From Bradyrhizobium sp. Ec3.3 (GTDB lineage Bacteria; Pseudomonadota; Alphaproteobacteria; Rhizobiales; Xanthobacteraceae): a stretch of DNA of 64,000 nt. The notes below the pieces were generated by a model that made no database searches, was not told the DNA's origin, and worked only from the letters and a program-made list of their open reading frames with translations. Made by a program: the position numbers and the translations under genes. The stretch spans positions 1-64,000 of the forward strand of contig NZ_AXAS01000012.1 of the NCBI RefSeq assembly GCF_000472925.1, in the 5' to 3' direction. Positions 28,406-36,673 of this stretch are shown one piece after another (within the stretch, counting starts at the first letter, position 1; every line of letters starts with the position of its first letter).

Positions 28406-29662
28406 ATGGCGTATGCGGCAACGGCCGGGGGAATGAACGTAGCCGCACCGGCTGCGCCCGGCGTGCTGGCCTTGCAGCGCGCTCTAGTGTGGCTGGTCGG
28501 CGCCTCCGGTGCGGTCGTCTTCATCGAGCCGAGCCCCTACGAGATCGTGACGCTGCTTGCGACCGTCACCTTCTTCGCCACCGGCCTGCGGCTCCGCCTC
28601 GTGTTCATGCCGTTCGTGCTGCTGCTGATCCTGCTCAATGTCGGCTACAGCGTCAGCGCCATTCCGCTGCTCGGCCAGTCCGAGGTGGCAAGCTGGATCG
28701 CGACCTCCTGGTACATGGCGGTGACGGTGGTGTTCTTCGCCATGGTCACATCGGAGGATACGGCGGCGCGGCTCGACATGCTGCGCCGCGGCCTCGTGGT
28801 CGGCGCGATGGTCGCGTCAACCTCGGCGATCGCCGGCTACTTCAATGTCGTTCCCGGCGGCCACGACCTCCTGACGCTCTACGAGCGCGCGCGCGGCACG
28901 TTCAAGGACCCGAACGTGCTCGGCGCGTTCCTGATCCTGCCGGCGCTGTTTTGCTTGCAGAGCGTAGTCTCCGACCGGCTTGCCAAGGCGTTCCGCAACG
29001 CGATCGCCTTCGCCATCATGGCGCTTGCGATCCTGCTCGCCTTCTCGCGTGCCGCCTGGGGCGGCCTGATCCTGACCGCCGGCTTCATGCTGGCACTGAT
29101 GGTGTTGACCAGCCCGAGCAATGCGCAGCGCTCACGCATCATCGTCATGGCCGTGGTTGCGGCCGCGCTGGGGCTGGCGCTGATCGCGATCCTGCTCTCA
29201 TTCGACTCCATCGCCGAGATGTTCAAGCAACGCGCGAGCTTCGACCAGAGCTACGACGAAGGCCGCTTCGGCCGCTTCGGCCGCCACATCCTCGGCGCGG
29301 AGATGGCGCTCGACCGGCCGTTCGGCATCGGTCCCTTGCAATTCCACCGCTACTTCCCGGAAGATACCCACAACTCCTATCTCAACGCCTTCATGTCTGG
29401 TGGCTGGCTCTCCGGCATCTGCTATCCCGCGCTGGTTTTCACCACCGTGATCACGGGCTTTCGCCACGTCTTCGTCCGCGTGCCCTGGCAGCGCGCCTAT
29501 CTTGCGATCTTCTCCGCCTTCATTGGCACCGTCGGCGAGAGCTTCATCATCGACACCGACCACTGGCGGCACTTCTGGATGATGCTGGGGGTGATGTGGG
29601 GCATGATCGCGGCCGCGCAGGCCTACAAGATCAAGACCGACGACGAAGCTTCCGCAGCTTGA
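28406..29662 (+). CDS. O-antigen ligase/polymerase-like membrane protein
   Basis: 418 residues with about ten to eleven hydrophobic helices and one long soluble periplasmic loop (about 265-330) containing YDEGRFGRFGRH and the conserved FPEDTHNSYLNAFMSGGW, typical of the Wzy_C/O-antigen ligase superfamily. It probably polymerises or ligates the exopolysaccharide repeat unit in the periplasm. ATG 28406 is chosen; GTG 28403 and ATG 28433 are alternatives. Its last 32 bases overlap the convergent MarR gene. Confidence 0.85.
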   Translation: MAYAATAGGMNVAAPAAPGVLALQRALVWLVGASGAVVFIEPSPYEIVTLLATVTFFATGLRLRLVFMPFVLLLILLNVGYSVSAIPLLGQSEVASWIATSWYMAVTVVFFAMVTSEDTAARLDMLRRGLVVGAMVASTSAIAGYFNVVPGGHDLLTLYERARGTFKDPNVLGAFLILPALFCLQSVVSDRLAKAFRNAIAFAIMALAILLAFSRAAWGGLILTAGFMLALMVLTSPSNAQRSRIIVMAVVAAALGLALIAILLSFDSIAEMFKQRASFDQSYDEGRFGRFGRHILGAEMALDRPFGIGPLQFHRYFPEDTHNSYLNAFMSGGWLSGICYPALVFTTVITGFRHVFVRVPWQRAYLAIFSAFIGTVGESFIIDTDHWRHFWMMLGVMWGMIAAAQAYKIKTDDEASAA

Positions 29663-30170
29663 GGTCGGGACGCTTTTCCGGCGGCGTATCAAGAAGGCCC
29701 TTCAGCGCTTCGGTCGCCGCGAGCACCCCCTTGTAGCCCTCATTGGCGAAGCGCAGCAGCAGGCGCAGTTCCTCGTCGGAATAGGCGCCGAAGACCTTCT
29801 CCATCGCCTGCTGCATCGGCACGTAGAGTTGGCCGATCTTCATGGCCGTCTCCGGCACGACAGAGATGAAGACCTTGCGGCGGTCGTTTTCATCCCGCTC
29901 ACGGCGCACGAGCCCAGCCTTCTCGAGCCGGTCGACCACGCCGGTGATGGCGCCGGTCGTCAGGCCCGTGACCTCGGCGAGCCGGCCCGCAGTGACGCGA
30001 CCTTCGAGGTACAGGATGTCCATGCATTCGAGGTCGGAGTTGGCAATTCCCGCAACGTTCGCAACGGCTTGGCCGTAGAGCACGCCCTGTGCGGAGGACC
30101 GGCGCATCGCCTCCTCGAGCTCCTGCAACAGCGCCGCACGCGCCTTCGTCCTTGACAAGGCCGACCTCAT
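29631..30170 (-). CDS. MarR family transcriptional regulator
   Basis: 179 residues with a winged helix at about 50-120: LECMDILYLEGRVTAGRLAEVTGLTTGAITGVVDRLEKAGLVRRERDENDRRKVFISV. MarR proteins are dimeric repressors released by small phenolic or similar ligands. It is divergent from the flavin monooxygenase gene across an 85-base gap holding a perfect 15-base palindrome and a direct repeat that overlaps its own start codon, so it likely represses both genes. Confidence 0.9.
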   Translation of the reverse strand: MRSALSRTKARAALLQELEEAMRRSSAQGVLYGQAVANVAGIANSDLECMDILYLEGRVTAGRLAEVTGLTTGAITGVVDRLEKAGLVRRERDENDRRKVFISVVPETAMKIGQLYVPMQQAMEKVFGAYSDEELRLLLRFANEGYKGVLAATEALKGLLDTPPEKRPDLKLRKLRRRS

Positions 30171-30187
30171 ATCTTAGTCGATATATA

Positions 30188-30202
30188 TCTTAGCTGCTAA
30201 GA
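30188..30202. promoter_or_regulatory. Predicted operator for the divergent MarR regulator
   Basis: TCTTAGC-T-GCTAAGA is a perfect 15-base palindrome midway between the divergent MarR and monooxygenase genes. The 9-mer ATATCTTAG occurs both at its left edge (30185-30193) and again at 30169-30177 across the MarR start codon, suggesting two regulator sites and autoregulation. Confidence 0.65.
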
Positions 30203-30255
30203 GATTTAGCGGCCGTAATTTCTCCTAGCACCACCGCAACGTCGGGAGCAAGCCA

Positions 30256-31452
30256 ATGCACAACCGTCCCCGCAAGGCCCTGATCATCGGCGCCGGCATC
30301 GCCGGGCCCGTCGCCGGAATCCTGCTCCGTCGCGCCGGCATCGAGGCGCAGATCTTCGAGGCCTGGCCCTACTCCAAGGGGATCGGCGGCGGCCTGCAGC
30401 TCGCGCCGAACGGCATGCAGGTGATGGACGAGATCGGGCTCGCCCGCGAGGTGATCAGCCACGGGTCGATTGCCGACTCCTTCGACTTCTATTCGCAAGG
30501 CGGTCAAAAGCTCGGCTCGATCAACCGCGACATGGAGCGGCGCTTCGGCCAGCCGGCAGTGAACATCTGTCGCGCCACGCTGAACGAGATCCTGATCGAC
30601 AAGGCCTGGTGTTCCTGCGTCTCGCTCTACTTCGAGAAGCGCCTGATCAAGATCGAGGACCGCGGCGACCAGCCGATCATCGCCTATTTCGCCGATGGCA
30701 CCACCGCGGAAGGCGACTTCCTGATCGGCGCGGACGGCGTGCACTCGGTGGCGCGCCGGCAGGTCGTGCCGGACGGGCCGCAGCCTTTCAACACCGGCCT
30801 GATCGGCTTCGGCGGATTCGTGCCGCGCAAGGTGCTTGCCGGCCGCGCGATCGGACAGCGCGTCGAGACCACGTTCGGTCAGAGCGGCTTCTTCGGCTAC
30901 GGATTTTGCAGCTCCGATCCAAATGACGGCGTGATGTGGTGGAGCACGCAGCCCGCCCACGGCATGGACGCGGCGATGTTCCGCGCTCAGGATCAGGCGA
31001 CGCTCAAGCAGCACTTACGCGACTTCCATCGCGGCTGGCACGATCCGATCCCCGCGATCATCGAGGCGGCCGAAAATATAGTGGTCACCGATACGCTCGA
31101 TGTCGCGACGCTTCCGACCTGGTCGCGCAAGCGCTCGCTGCTGATCGGCGACGCCGCGCATGCGACGAGCCCGCATGCCGGCCAGGGCGCATCGCTCGCG
31201 CTGGAAGACGCACTTCGCCTCGGCCGGCTGATGGCGGAGGGACACGAGCTCACCGCCACCTTCCAGAACTTTGAAGCCGAGCGCCGCCCCCGCGCCGAAA
31301 AAATCGTCGCGATCGCCCGCCGCAACGGCAACAGCAAGCGCGAGTTCACCGCGACCGGCGCCTTCATCCGCGATCAGATGCTGAAATGGCTGCTGCCACT
31401 CGGCTCCAGGAGCATGGATTTCATGTATGCGTATGACGCGAGGGCGGCGTAA
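30256..31452 (+). CDS. FAD-dependent aromatic-ring monooxygenase family protein
   Basis: 398 residues of the PHBH-like class A flavoprotein monooxygenases. FAD-binding motifs are GAGIAGPVAG (residues 12-21), the DG motif FLIGADGVHSVAR near residue 157, and GDAAHATSPHAGQGASLALEDA near residue 296. It uses NAD(P)H and O2 to hydroxylate an unidentified substrate, often aromatic. The divergent MarR gene and shared operator suggest substrate-induced expression. Confidence 0.88.
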   Translation: MHNRPRKALIIGAGIAGPVAGILLRRAGIEAQIFEAWPYSKGIGGGLQLAPNGMQVMDEIGLAREVISHGSIADSFDFYSQGGQKLGSINRDMERRFGQPAVNICRATLNEILIDKAWCSCVSLYFEKRLIKIEDRGDQPIIAYFADGTTAEGDFLIGADGVHSVARRQVVPDGPQPFNTGLIGFGGFVPRKVLAGRAIGQRVETTFGQSGFFGYGFCSSDPNDGVMWWSTQPAHGMDAAMFRAQDQATLKQHLRDFHRGWHDPIPAIIEAAENIVVTDTLDVATLPTWSRKRSLLIGDAAHATSPHAGQGASLALEDALRLGRLMAEGHELTATFQNFEAERRPRAEKIVAIARRNGNSKREFTATGAFIRDQMLKWLLPLGSRSMDFMYAYDARAA

Positions 31453-31464
31453 ACGCACGCTGCC

Positions 31465-31556
31465 GTAGGGTGGGCAAAGCGAAGCGTGCCCACCACTTCT
31501 GTACGAAATCGCGGAGAGATGGTGGGCACGGCACTTCGTGCCTTTGCCCACCCTAC
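31465..31556. repeat. Intergenic palindromic repeat, family D
   Basis: A GTAGGGTGGGCAAAG...CTTTGCCCACCCTAC element with internal GCGAAGCGTGCCCACCA and TGGTGGGCACGGCACTTCG arms. It can fold into a long hairpin between the stops of the flavin monooxygenase and the enoyl-reductase-like gene. Only one full copy is seen in this window. Confidence 0.8.
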
Positions 31557-31565
31557 AATCCCCGG

Positions 31566-32747
31566 TCAGCTTTCCACCTTGAACGTCAGCCCGGCATGAT
31601 CGACCAGCCGCTTGATCAGCTTGTGCTGCATCGCTGCGCCCGGCGTCCAGAAGCCGCCTGGGACATCCGGCGTATCGCGCAGCAGGCAGATCGCACATTC
31701 GGAAATCATCTTCGAGGTCGAGCCGTAGCCGGGATCGCGGTCGCCGGTGACGCCGGCGCGGACCTGGCGGCCGTCGGGCGCGATCGCGACGTAGAGCAGA
31801 TTGAAGAGACCGTTCTCTCGCTCCTCCTTCGACGGCCCCTCGCCCGGCTTCGGCGCGTTGGGGCCGGTCTTCTCGGCGTTGGCGGCCATCACACGCTTCG
31901 CATTGGCCTCGCCCTTCTCGCCGGGACCGGTCAGCACCATCTCGTCGTAGACGAACTCGTGGCCGTAGGGGAAGCCCATCAGCATGTTGGAGCGATGGAC
32001 GTTGCGCGTGTTGATCAGCGCCATCATGAACGGCGCGGCCCAGGATTGCAGGTCCTCCTCGTAGGCCGCCCTGTTGCCCTTCGGCTGTTTCGGTCCGGTG
32101 AAGCCGGGTGTCAGCGCGAAGTGATCGTTGAGAATCGCGACAAGGCTGAGGTCCTTGGCGACCGCATCGAAGGTCGCCTTCGCACTTGCCGCGGTGCCGC
32201 CTGACAGCGTGCCGCGCATGTCGCGCACACGCCCCTTCACGCGCGCAGCCGGCGCACCGTGCACACGCTTGGCCTCTTCCTGCACAAAGAACGTACCGAG
32301 CTCGAACGGGACGGAATCATAGCCGCACGAGAACACGATGCGCGCGCCGCTCGTCTTGGCCGCCGCCTCATACTTGTCGATCATTTGCCGCATCCAGACC
32401 GGCTCGCCGCAGAGATCGAAATAGTCCGTGCCCGCTGCCACGCAAGCGGCGAGCAGCTCTTCACCATAGAACTGATACGGACCGACAGTCGTGATCACCG
32501 ACTTCGTCTGCGCGACCATCGCCTTCAGCGAGGCCGGATCGGAGGCATCAGCGACGATCAGGGGCGCATCCACCGACGCGCCGATCGCATCGCGCACGGA
32601 CTTCAGCTTGTCGAGGCTGCGGCCGGCCATCGCCCATTTCGGCGCCTTGTCGTCCTTGTAATGCGCGGCCAGATATTCAGCGACGAGCTGGCCGGTGAAA
32701 CCGGTCGCGCCATAAACGACGATGTCGAATTTCGACGAAGAACTCAT
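31566..32747 (-). CDS. Saccharopine dehydrogenase-like / trans-acting enoyl reductase family protein
   Basis: 393 residues starting FDIVVYGATGFTGQLVAEYLAAHY, a Rossmann NAD(P)-binding fold of the Sacchrp_dh_NADP family. The block YFDLCGEPVWMRQMIDKYEAAA followed by ARIVFSCGYDSVPFELGTFFVQEEA matches the trans-acting enoyl reductases known from mycobacteria and their many proteobacterial relatives. A reductase acting on a lipid or polyketide intermediate is inferred; the substrate is unknown. The C-terminal part contains RDPGYGSTSKMISECAICL. Confidence 0.82.
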   Translation of the reverse strand: MSSSSKFDIVVYGATGFTGQLVAEYLAAHYKDDKAPKWAMAGRSLDKLKSVRDAIGASVDAPLIVADASDPASLKAMVAQTKSVITTVGPYQFYGEELLAACVAAGTDYFDLCGEPVWMRQMIDKYEAAAKTSGARIVFSCGYDSVPFELGTFFVQEEAKRVHGAPAARVKGRVRDMRGTLSGGTAASAKATFDAVAKDLSLVAILNDHFALTPGFTGPKQPKGNRAAYEEDLQSWAAPFMMALINTRNVHRSNMLMGFPYGHEFVYDEMVLTGPGEKGEANAKRVMAANAEKTGPNAPKPGEGPSKEERENGLFNLLYVAIAPDGRQVRAGVTGDRDPGYGSTSKMISECAICLLRDTPDVPGGFWTPGAAMQHKLIKRLVDHAGLTFKVES

Positions 32748-32768
32748 GTTGCATCCTCAATTTGCTTC

Positions 32769-32847
32769 GTCATTGCGAGGAGCCAAGCGACGAAGCAATC
32801 CAGACTGTTTCCGCGGTGAAATCCTGGATTGCTTCGCTCGCAATGAC
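32769..32847. repeat. Intergenic palindromic repeat, family A (copy 2)
   Basis: GTCATTGCGAG...CTCGCAATGAC ends with CGAAGCAATCCAG and CTGGATTGCTTCG inner arms, as in the copy at 16439-16523; the loop sequence differs. It lies upstream of the enoyl-reductase-like gene, between it and the DUF169 gene. Confidence 0.85.
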
Positions 32848-32850
32848 GAT

Positions 32851-33633
32851 TTACTTCTTTCCGTAACTCACGCCCATGCCGGCACGGACGTCGCTTTGAA
32901 TTCCATAGGGCGGGATCGGATAGCGCAGGCCATTTTTTGCCAGCGCCTTCATGCCCTTGATCGCCTTGGCGAGATGCGCTGGGCTCAGCGCCATCAGCAT
33001 CTCCTCGTCCGGCACGCCGCCATAGCGCCGTTCGGCATAGCATGGCAAGGACAGGCTGGGCTCGCCGGTCTTCAGCGCCCGCCCCCAGGAATCCGCGCAG
33101 GCGGTCTCGCCGACCACGCCCCATTCGAACTTCCTGTAGCCGGTATATTGCAGCCCGTTGATCAGGATGATCATCTGCCCCGGCGTCGCGTAGACCAGGC
33201 AAATGTCGGGCGGATCGAGCCGACCGCTCGCCAGCGGGCTCACCGCGAGCGCCTGGTATTGTCCGAACGGCACCACATCGAGCGCCTCCTGGCGCTTGCG
33301 CGCGTCCGCGGCCGTGCCATGCCACACGCCGACATAATTCTCGCCCGCAAGCCATTTCTCGTCCTGCGGCGCAAGGCCAATCACGGCGCTGCACTGGCTG
33401 CCAACGAGATCGTCGGCGGTGATGCCGACGGTCCAGCCGAGGCGCGAAGCCATGCTGACGATCTGGTCGGTGGTGTGGACCGCATTCGGCCGGCGGATCT
33501 TCGGGATCGCCTCCATGTCCTCGGCGCGCGCAAACAGCTTCATGCCGATCACCGTCGTCTTCAGCCGCAGCAGCGCGTTGAGGTCGGCCACAATGCCGGC
33601 GAGATCGATCGGTTCAGCGTTCTCTGGCTGCAT
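32851..33633 (-). CDS. DUF169 family protein
   Basis: 260 residues matching DUF169 by pattern: an N-terminal LNALLRLKTTVIGMKLF, then CSAVIGLAPQDEKWLAGENYVGVWH, DICLVYATPGQMIILINGLQY and the C-terminal LAKAIKGMKALAKNGLRYPIPPYG. Function is unknown; members are cytoplasmic and often near redox genes. It is followed at the 3' side by a family A repeat, and the YdcF-like gene is upstream on the same strand with a 40-base gap. Confidence 0.75.
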   Translation of the reverse strand: MQPENAEPIDLAGIVADLNALLRLKTTVIGMKLFARAEDMEAIPKIRRPNAVHTTDQIVSMASRLGWTVGITADDLVGSQCSAVIGLAPQDEKWLAGENYVGVWHGTAADARKRQEALDVVPFGQYQALAVSPLASGRLDPPDICLVYATPGQMIILINGLQYTGYRKFEWGVVGETACADSWGRALKTGEPSLSLPCYAERRYGGVPDEEMLMALSPAHLAKAIKGMKALAKNGLRYPIPPYGIQSDVRAGMGVSYGKK

Positions 33634-33673
33634 GGCGTCCTCCCGGGGCGCGACGATTTTTATGTCCCCCGTT

Positions 33674-34438
33674 CTAATCCTTCGCCGGACCGGGAAGCAA
33701 CTCGCCGGTGCGGCCCATCAGGCGGTAGGCGACGAGCCCGATCCATTCGCGCATGGCGATATCGGTTTGCATGATCCCATCGGTGCCCATATTGGTGAAG
33801 GTGAAGAGGTCCTCGCGGCCGCCCATCCGAAAGTCCACGGGGTAGGCCTCGACGTCAAATCCGGCCTTGCGGAAGATCCCCATCGAGCGCGGCATGTGGA
33901 ACGCCGAGGTCACCAGCAGCCAGCGCTCGCCCGGCTTCGGCGCAACCAGCTGCTTGGTGAAGATCGCGTTCTCGTAGGTATTGCGCGAGTTGCGCTCCAC
34001 GATCAGGCGCTCCTTGGCGATGCCGAGATCTTCCAGGATCGGCGCCGAGTAGTCGGCCTCCTTGGCCTCGGTGGAGATCAGATTGGCATTGCCGCCGGTG
34101 AAGACGATGCGCGCATTCGGGTAGCGCCGTGCGAGCGCGGCCGGCGCCAGCATGCGATCGGCGGCATGGGCGACGATCGGCGTTTGATGCGCCGACGACA
34201 GGTCGGTATCGACGGAGCCGCCGAGCACGATGATGCCGTCGGGCGCGCCGCGCGAGGCATCCCGCTGCGGAAAGCGCTGTTCCAGGGGATACAGCAGGAG
34301 CTTGCCGAGCGGCGAGAACGCCACGAGCGCCAGCAGGACCAGCACGGTCACCGCAAGCCTGCGGCCGGCTCGCGCAAAGCGCGTCGTCATCAGAACGAGC
34401 GAGAGAATGCCGAGCTCGACCAGGAAGTTGATCGGCAA
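33674..34438 (-). CDS. YdcF family protein (DUF218), membrane-anchored
   Basis: 254 residues from TTG 34438. Two N-terminal hydrophobic helices (about 1-20 and 28-48) precede a DUF218 domain: GIIVLGGSVDTDL, RIVFTGGNANLI, ERNSRNTYENAIFTKQL and WLLVTSAFHMPRSMGIF. ElyC in this family works in envelope (undecaprenyl carrier) metabolism; others may be cofactor-binding. The frame stays open upstream to an in-frame CTG at 34477 preceded by GCGAGG; that longer N-terminus (LFVLSKTLGVALL) completes the first helix better, so the true start may be non-canonical. Confidence 0.85.
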   Translation of the reverse strand: MPINFLVELGILSLVLMTTRFARAGRRLAVTVLVLLALVAFSPLGKLLLYPLEQRFPQRDASRGAPDGIIVLGGSVDTDLSSAHQTPIVAHAADRMLAPAALARRYPNARIVFTGGNANLISTEAKEADYSAPILEDLGIAKERLIVERNSRNTYENAIFTKQLVAPKPGERWLLVTSAFHMPRSMGIFRKAGFDVEAYPVDFRMGGREDLFTFTNMGTDGIMQTDIAMREWIGLVAYRLMGRTGELLPGPAKD

Positions 34439-34526
34439 TAGCGCGACGCCGAGCGTCTTGGACAGGACGAATAACAGGGGAGCCTCGCTTTGGAATCATC
34501 GAGCCTATCGATGCGCGGACCTTGAC

Positions 34527-34592
34527 GGGCCGATCCATCTTCAGAAATCTTCTTGAAAGAGGATGGATTGCCGGGTCAAGCCCGGCAGTGAC
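34527..34592. repeat. Degenerate palindromic repeat (C-like)
   Basis: GGATTGCCGGGTCAAGCCCGGCAGTGACGA-type sequence, with a partner containing GACGGGCCGATCC on the left. It resembles a diverged, incomplete member of the family C elements and sits just upstream of the acetamidase start. Confidence 0.5.
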
Positions 34593-34600
34593 GAGTCCTG

Positions 34601-35575
34601 ATGAAAACACCCGCAAACGATCGGACCAGACCCATGACCCGTCACCACCTGCAGTCCAGCCCCGAAACCTGCCATTGGGGCTTCTTCGAGGCGAAGCTGA
34701 AGCCGGTCCTTACCATCGAGAGCGGCGACGAGGTGACGGTCGACACCATCAGCGGCGGGCCGGACGTGCTGCCCGACCGCAAGCAGTTTCATATTCCGCC
34801 GGAGCTGTTCGAGGTTCATGCGAAGTCCGAACGCGTGCTGCCCGGCCACATTCTCACCGGCCCGATCGCGGTGAACGGCGCCGAGCCCGGCGACGTGCTC
34901 GAGGTCCATATTCTCGACGTCACGCCGCGGCAGGATTGGGGCTGGAACCTGATCAAGCCGCTCTCGGGCACCCTGCCCGACGATTTCCACGAGACGCGCA
35001 TTCTCAACATCCCGCTCGATCTGACGCGGATGGTCGGCCGCATGCCCTGGGGCCTCGACCTGCCGCTCAAACCGTTCTTCGGCGTGATGGGCGTGGCGCC
35101 GCCGCCGGCCTGGGGCCGCATCTCCTCGCTGATCCCGCGCGCGATGGGCGGCAATCTCGACAACAAGGAGCTTGGCCCAGGCGCCACACTCTATCTGCCG
35201 GTGTTCGTGCCGGGCGCGCTGTTCTCCTGCGGCGACGGCCATGGCGTGCAGGGCGACGGCGAGGTCTGCGTCACCGCGATCGAGACCGCGCTGCAAGGCC
35301 GCTTCCGCCTCACGCTGCGCAAGGACATGCAGCTCGCCTACCCGCGCGCCGAAACCGCCTCGCACTACATGACCATGGCGATGGACCCGGACCTCGACCA
35401 ATGCGTGGTGCGCGCGCTGCGCGACATGATCGCGCTCCTGGGCGAGAAGCGAAACCTGTCGCGCGAGGACGCCTATACGCTGTGCAGCCTGGCTGCGGAT
35501 CTGCGGGTGACGCAGACCGTCAACGGCTCAAAAGGCATCCATTGCATGATCGAGAAATCGCTCGTGCACGGTTAG
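34601..35575 (+). CDS. Acetamidase/formamidase family protein
   Basis: 324 residues of the FmdA/AmdA family. Seen are CHWGFFEAKLKPVLTIESGDEVTVDTISG, the GPIAVNGAEPGDVLEVHILDV block, the FFGVMGVAPPP motif, then GGNLDNKELGPGATLYLPVFVPGALFSCGDGHGVQGDGEVC. These are zinc-dependent amidases acting on formamide, acetamide or similar short amides to release ammonia. ATG 34601 is used; ATG 34634 (MTRHHLQ) is a possible start. Confidence 0.93.
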   Translation: MKTPANDRTRPMTRHHLQSSPETCHWGFFEAKLKPVLTIESGDEVTVDTISGGPDVLPDRKQFHIPPELFEVHAKSERVLPGHILTGPIAVNGAEPGDVLEVHILDVTPRQDWGWNLIKPLSGTLPDDFHETRILNIPLDLTRMVGRMPWGLDLPLKPFFGVMGVAPPPAWGRISSLIPRAMGGNLDNKELGPGATLYLPVFVPGALFSCGDGHGVQGDGEVCVTAIETALQGRFRLTLRKDMQLAYPRAETASHYMTMAMDPDLDQCVVRALRDMIALLGEKRNLSREDAYTLCSLAADLRVTQTVNGSKGIHCMIEKSLVHG

Positions 35576-35772
35576 CGCACGCCGCCGCCCTTCCCTCTCA
35601 ATCCAACCTCCGTCGCCGGTGAAAGCCGCGCGGCGCGCCGGCGCGCGGAATTTCTCCAGCGATTCCAATAGCCTCTGACACCGGTTCGATCCGGATTTGA
35701 CTCCTCTCGGTTTCTAAATAGACTCTTAATCGTTACTTTTATGTACCCGAGTAAGAGGCTAGCGTTTGCGTC

Positions 35773-35970
35773 ATGGCCACCGAAAAAGCCGAGACTGACC
35801 GCATCCCCGTAACCTTGGCGCTCTCGACCATCACGTATCTCGAAAAACTGGTGAGACAGGGCACCCACGGCACCAGCGTTCCCGGCGTCGCGCGGACATT
35901 GATTGAGGAAGGCATCCGTCTCGCCATCAAGGACGGACTTTTGTCGATCCGCGACAATGGCAGGACGTGA
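35773..35970 (+). CDS. Small ribbon-helix-helix-like protein
   Basis: 65 residues. IPVTLALSTITYLEKLVRQG followed by SVPGVARTLIEEGIRLAIKDGLL fits the strand-helix-helix layout of short RHH DNA-binding proteins. Partner and target are unknown. It lies 70 bases upstream of the GcrA-like gene on the same strand and may share its transcript. Confidence 0.6.
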   Translation: MATEKAETDRIPVTLALSTITYLEKLVRQGTHGTSVPGVARTLIEEGIRLAIKDGLLSIRDNGRT

Positions 35971-36040
35971 GGCTCAGGGAGCGCGCAACGCGGTCGGTTT
36001 CGGACGGGGTGGTCGATTTGCAACCTGGGACCGTCACAAC

Positions 36041-36532
36041 ATGCCTGCTGTTTCACCGACCTCGCCAACATCCGCTGCAACCTGGACCGTTGAGCGCATC
36101 GAACTTCTCAAAAGCCATTTTCACGCCGGCCTGTCCTGCCGAGAGATCGCCGCCGATATCGGCGTCAGCCGCAATGCCGTCATCGGCAAGCTCAGCCGCC
36201 TCAATCTGACGCGCGGTCCGAAGCGGGAGGAGCGGAGCGCAGACAAGAGCACCGCGCGGGCCCTGCGGACCCTCCGCAGGCTGCAGTATGAATTGCTCTC
36301 CACGATCGATATCGAGGCCGAGACGCCGCTCGCCCACGTGCCGATCGACGAGGCCAACCGCTGCTCGCTGCTCGAATTGTCAGAGAACCGCTGCCGCTGG
36401 CCGATCTCGACGCCAGGCGCGGATGATTTCTGCTTCTGCGGCAACGCCTCGCCCGACGGCCAGTCTTATTGCACGGGCCACGCGCGCCTCGCCTACCGGC
36501 CAAACTCACGCGCGCGTCTCATGCGCGGCTGA
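36041..36532 (+). CDS. GcrA-like cell-cycle regulator family protein
   Basis: 163 residues. The N-terminal HTH (WTVERIELLKSHFHAGLSCREIAADIGVSRNAVIGKLSRLNL) is the GcrA signature. The C-terminal segment NRCRWPISTPGADDFCFCGNASPDGQSYCTGHARLAY matches the RNA-polymerase sigma-interacting tail of the family. GcrA activates sigma-70 promoters at methylated GANTC sites with CcrM. The shortened first helix (SHFHAGLS in place of the usual KLWxxGLS) suggests a paralogue, not the canonical gcrA. ATG 36041 aligns with the family start. Confidence 0.82.
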   Translation: MPAVSPTSPTSAATWTVERIELLKSHFHAGLSCREIAADIGVSRNAVIGKLSRLNLTRGPKREERSADKSTARALRTLRRLQYELLSTIDIEAETPLAHVPIDEANRCSLLELSENRCRWPISTPGADDFCFCGNASPDGQSYCTGHARLAYRPNSRARLMRG

Positions 36533-36556
36533 CGAAGGGGCACAAGCCCGGCGGCG

Positions 36557-36588
36557 TACTGGGTGCCCCGGTCAAGCCGGGGCACGAC
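36557..36588. repeat. Half copy of palindromic repeat family C
   Basis: TACTGGGTGCCCCGGTCAAG followed by CCGGGGCACGAC corresponds to the right half of the family C element seen at 28262 and 52210. The left half is missing. Confidence 0.55.
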
Positions 36589-36673
36589 ACCTGCAACCTG
36601 GATACACAATGCTCCTGCAAGGACGCCATGGCTTCGCAGGGCCGACATCGAATGGGCGATACCGCCCCTCGCC

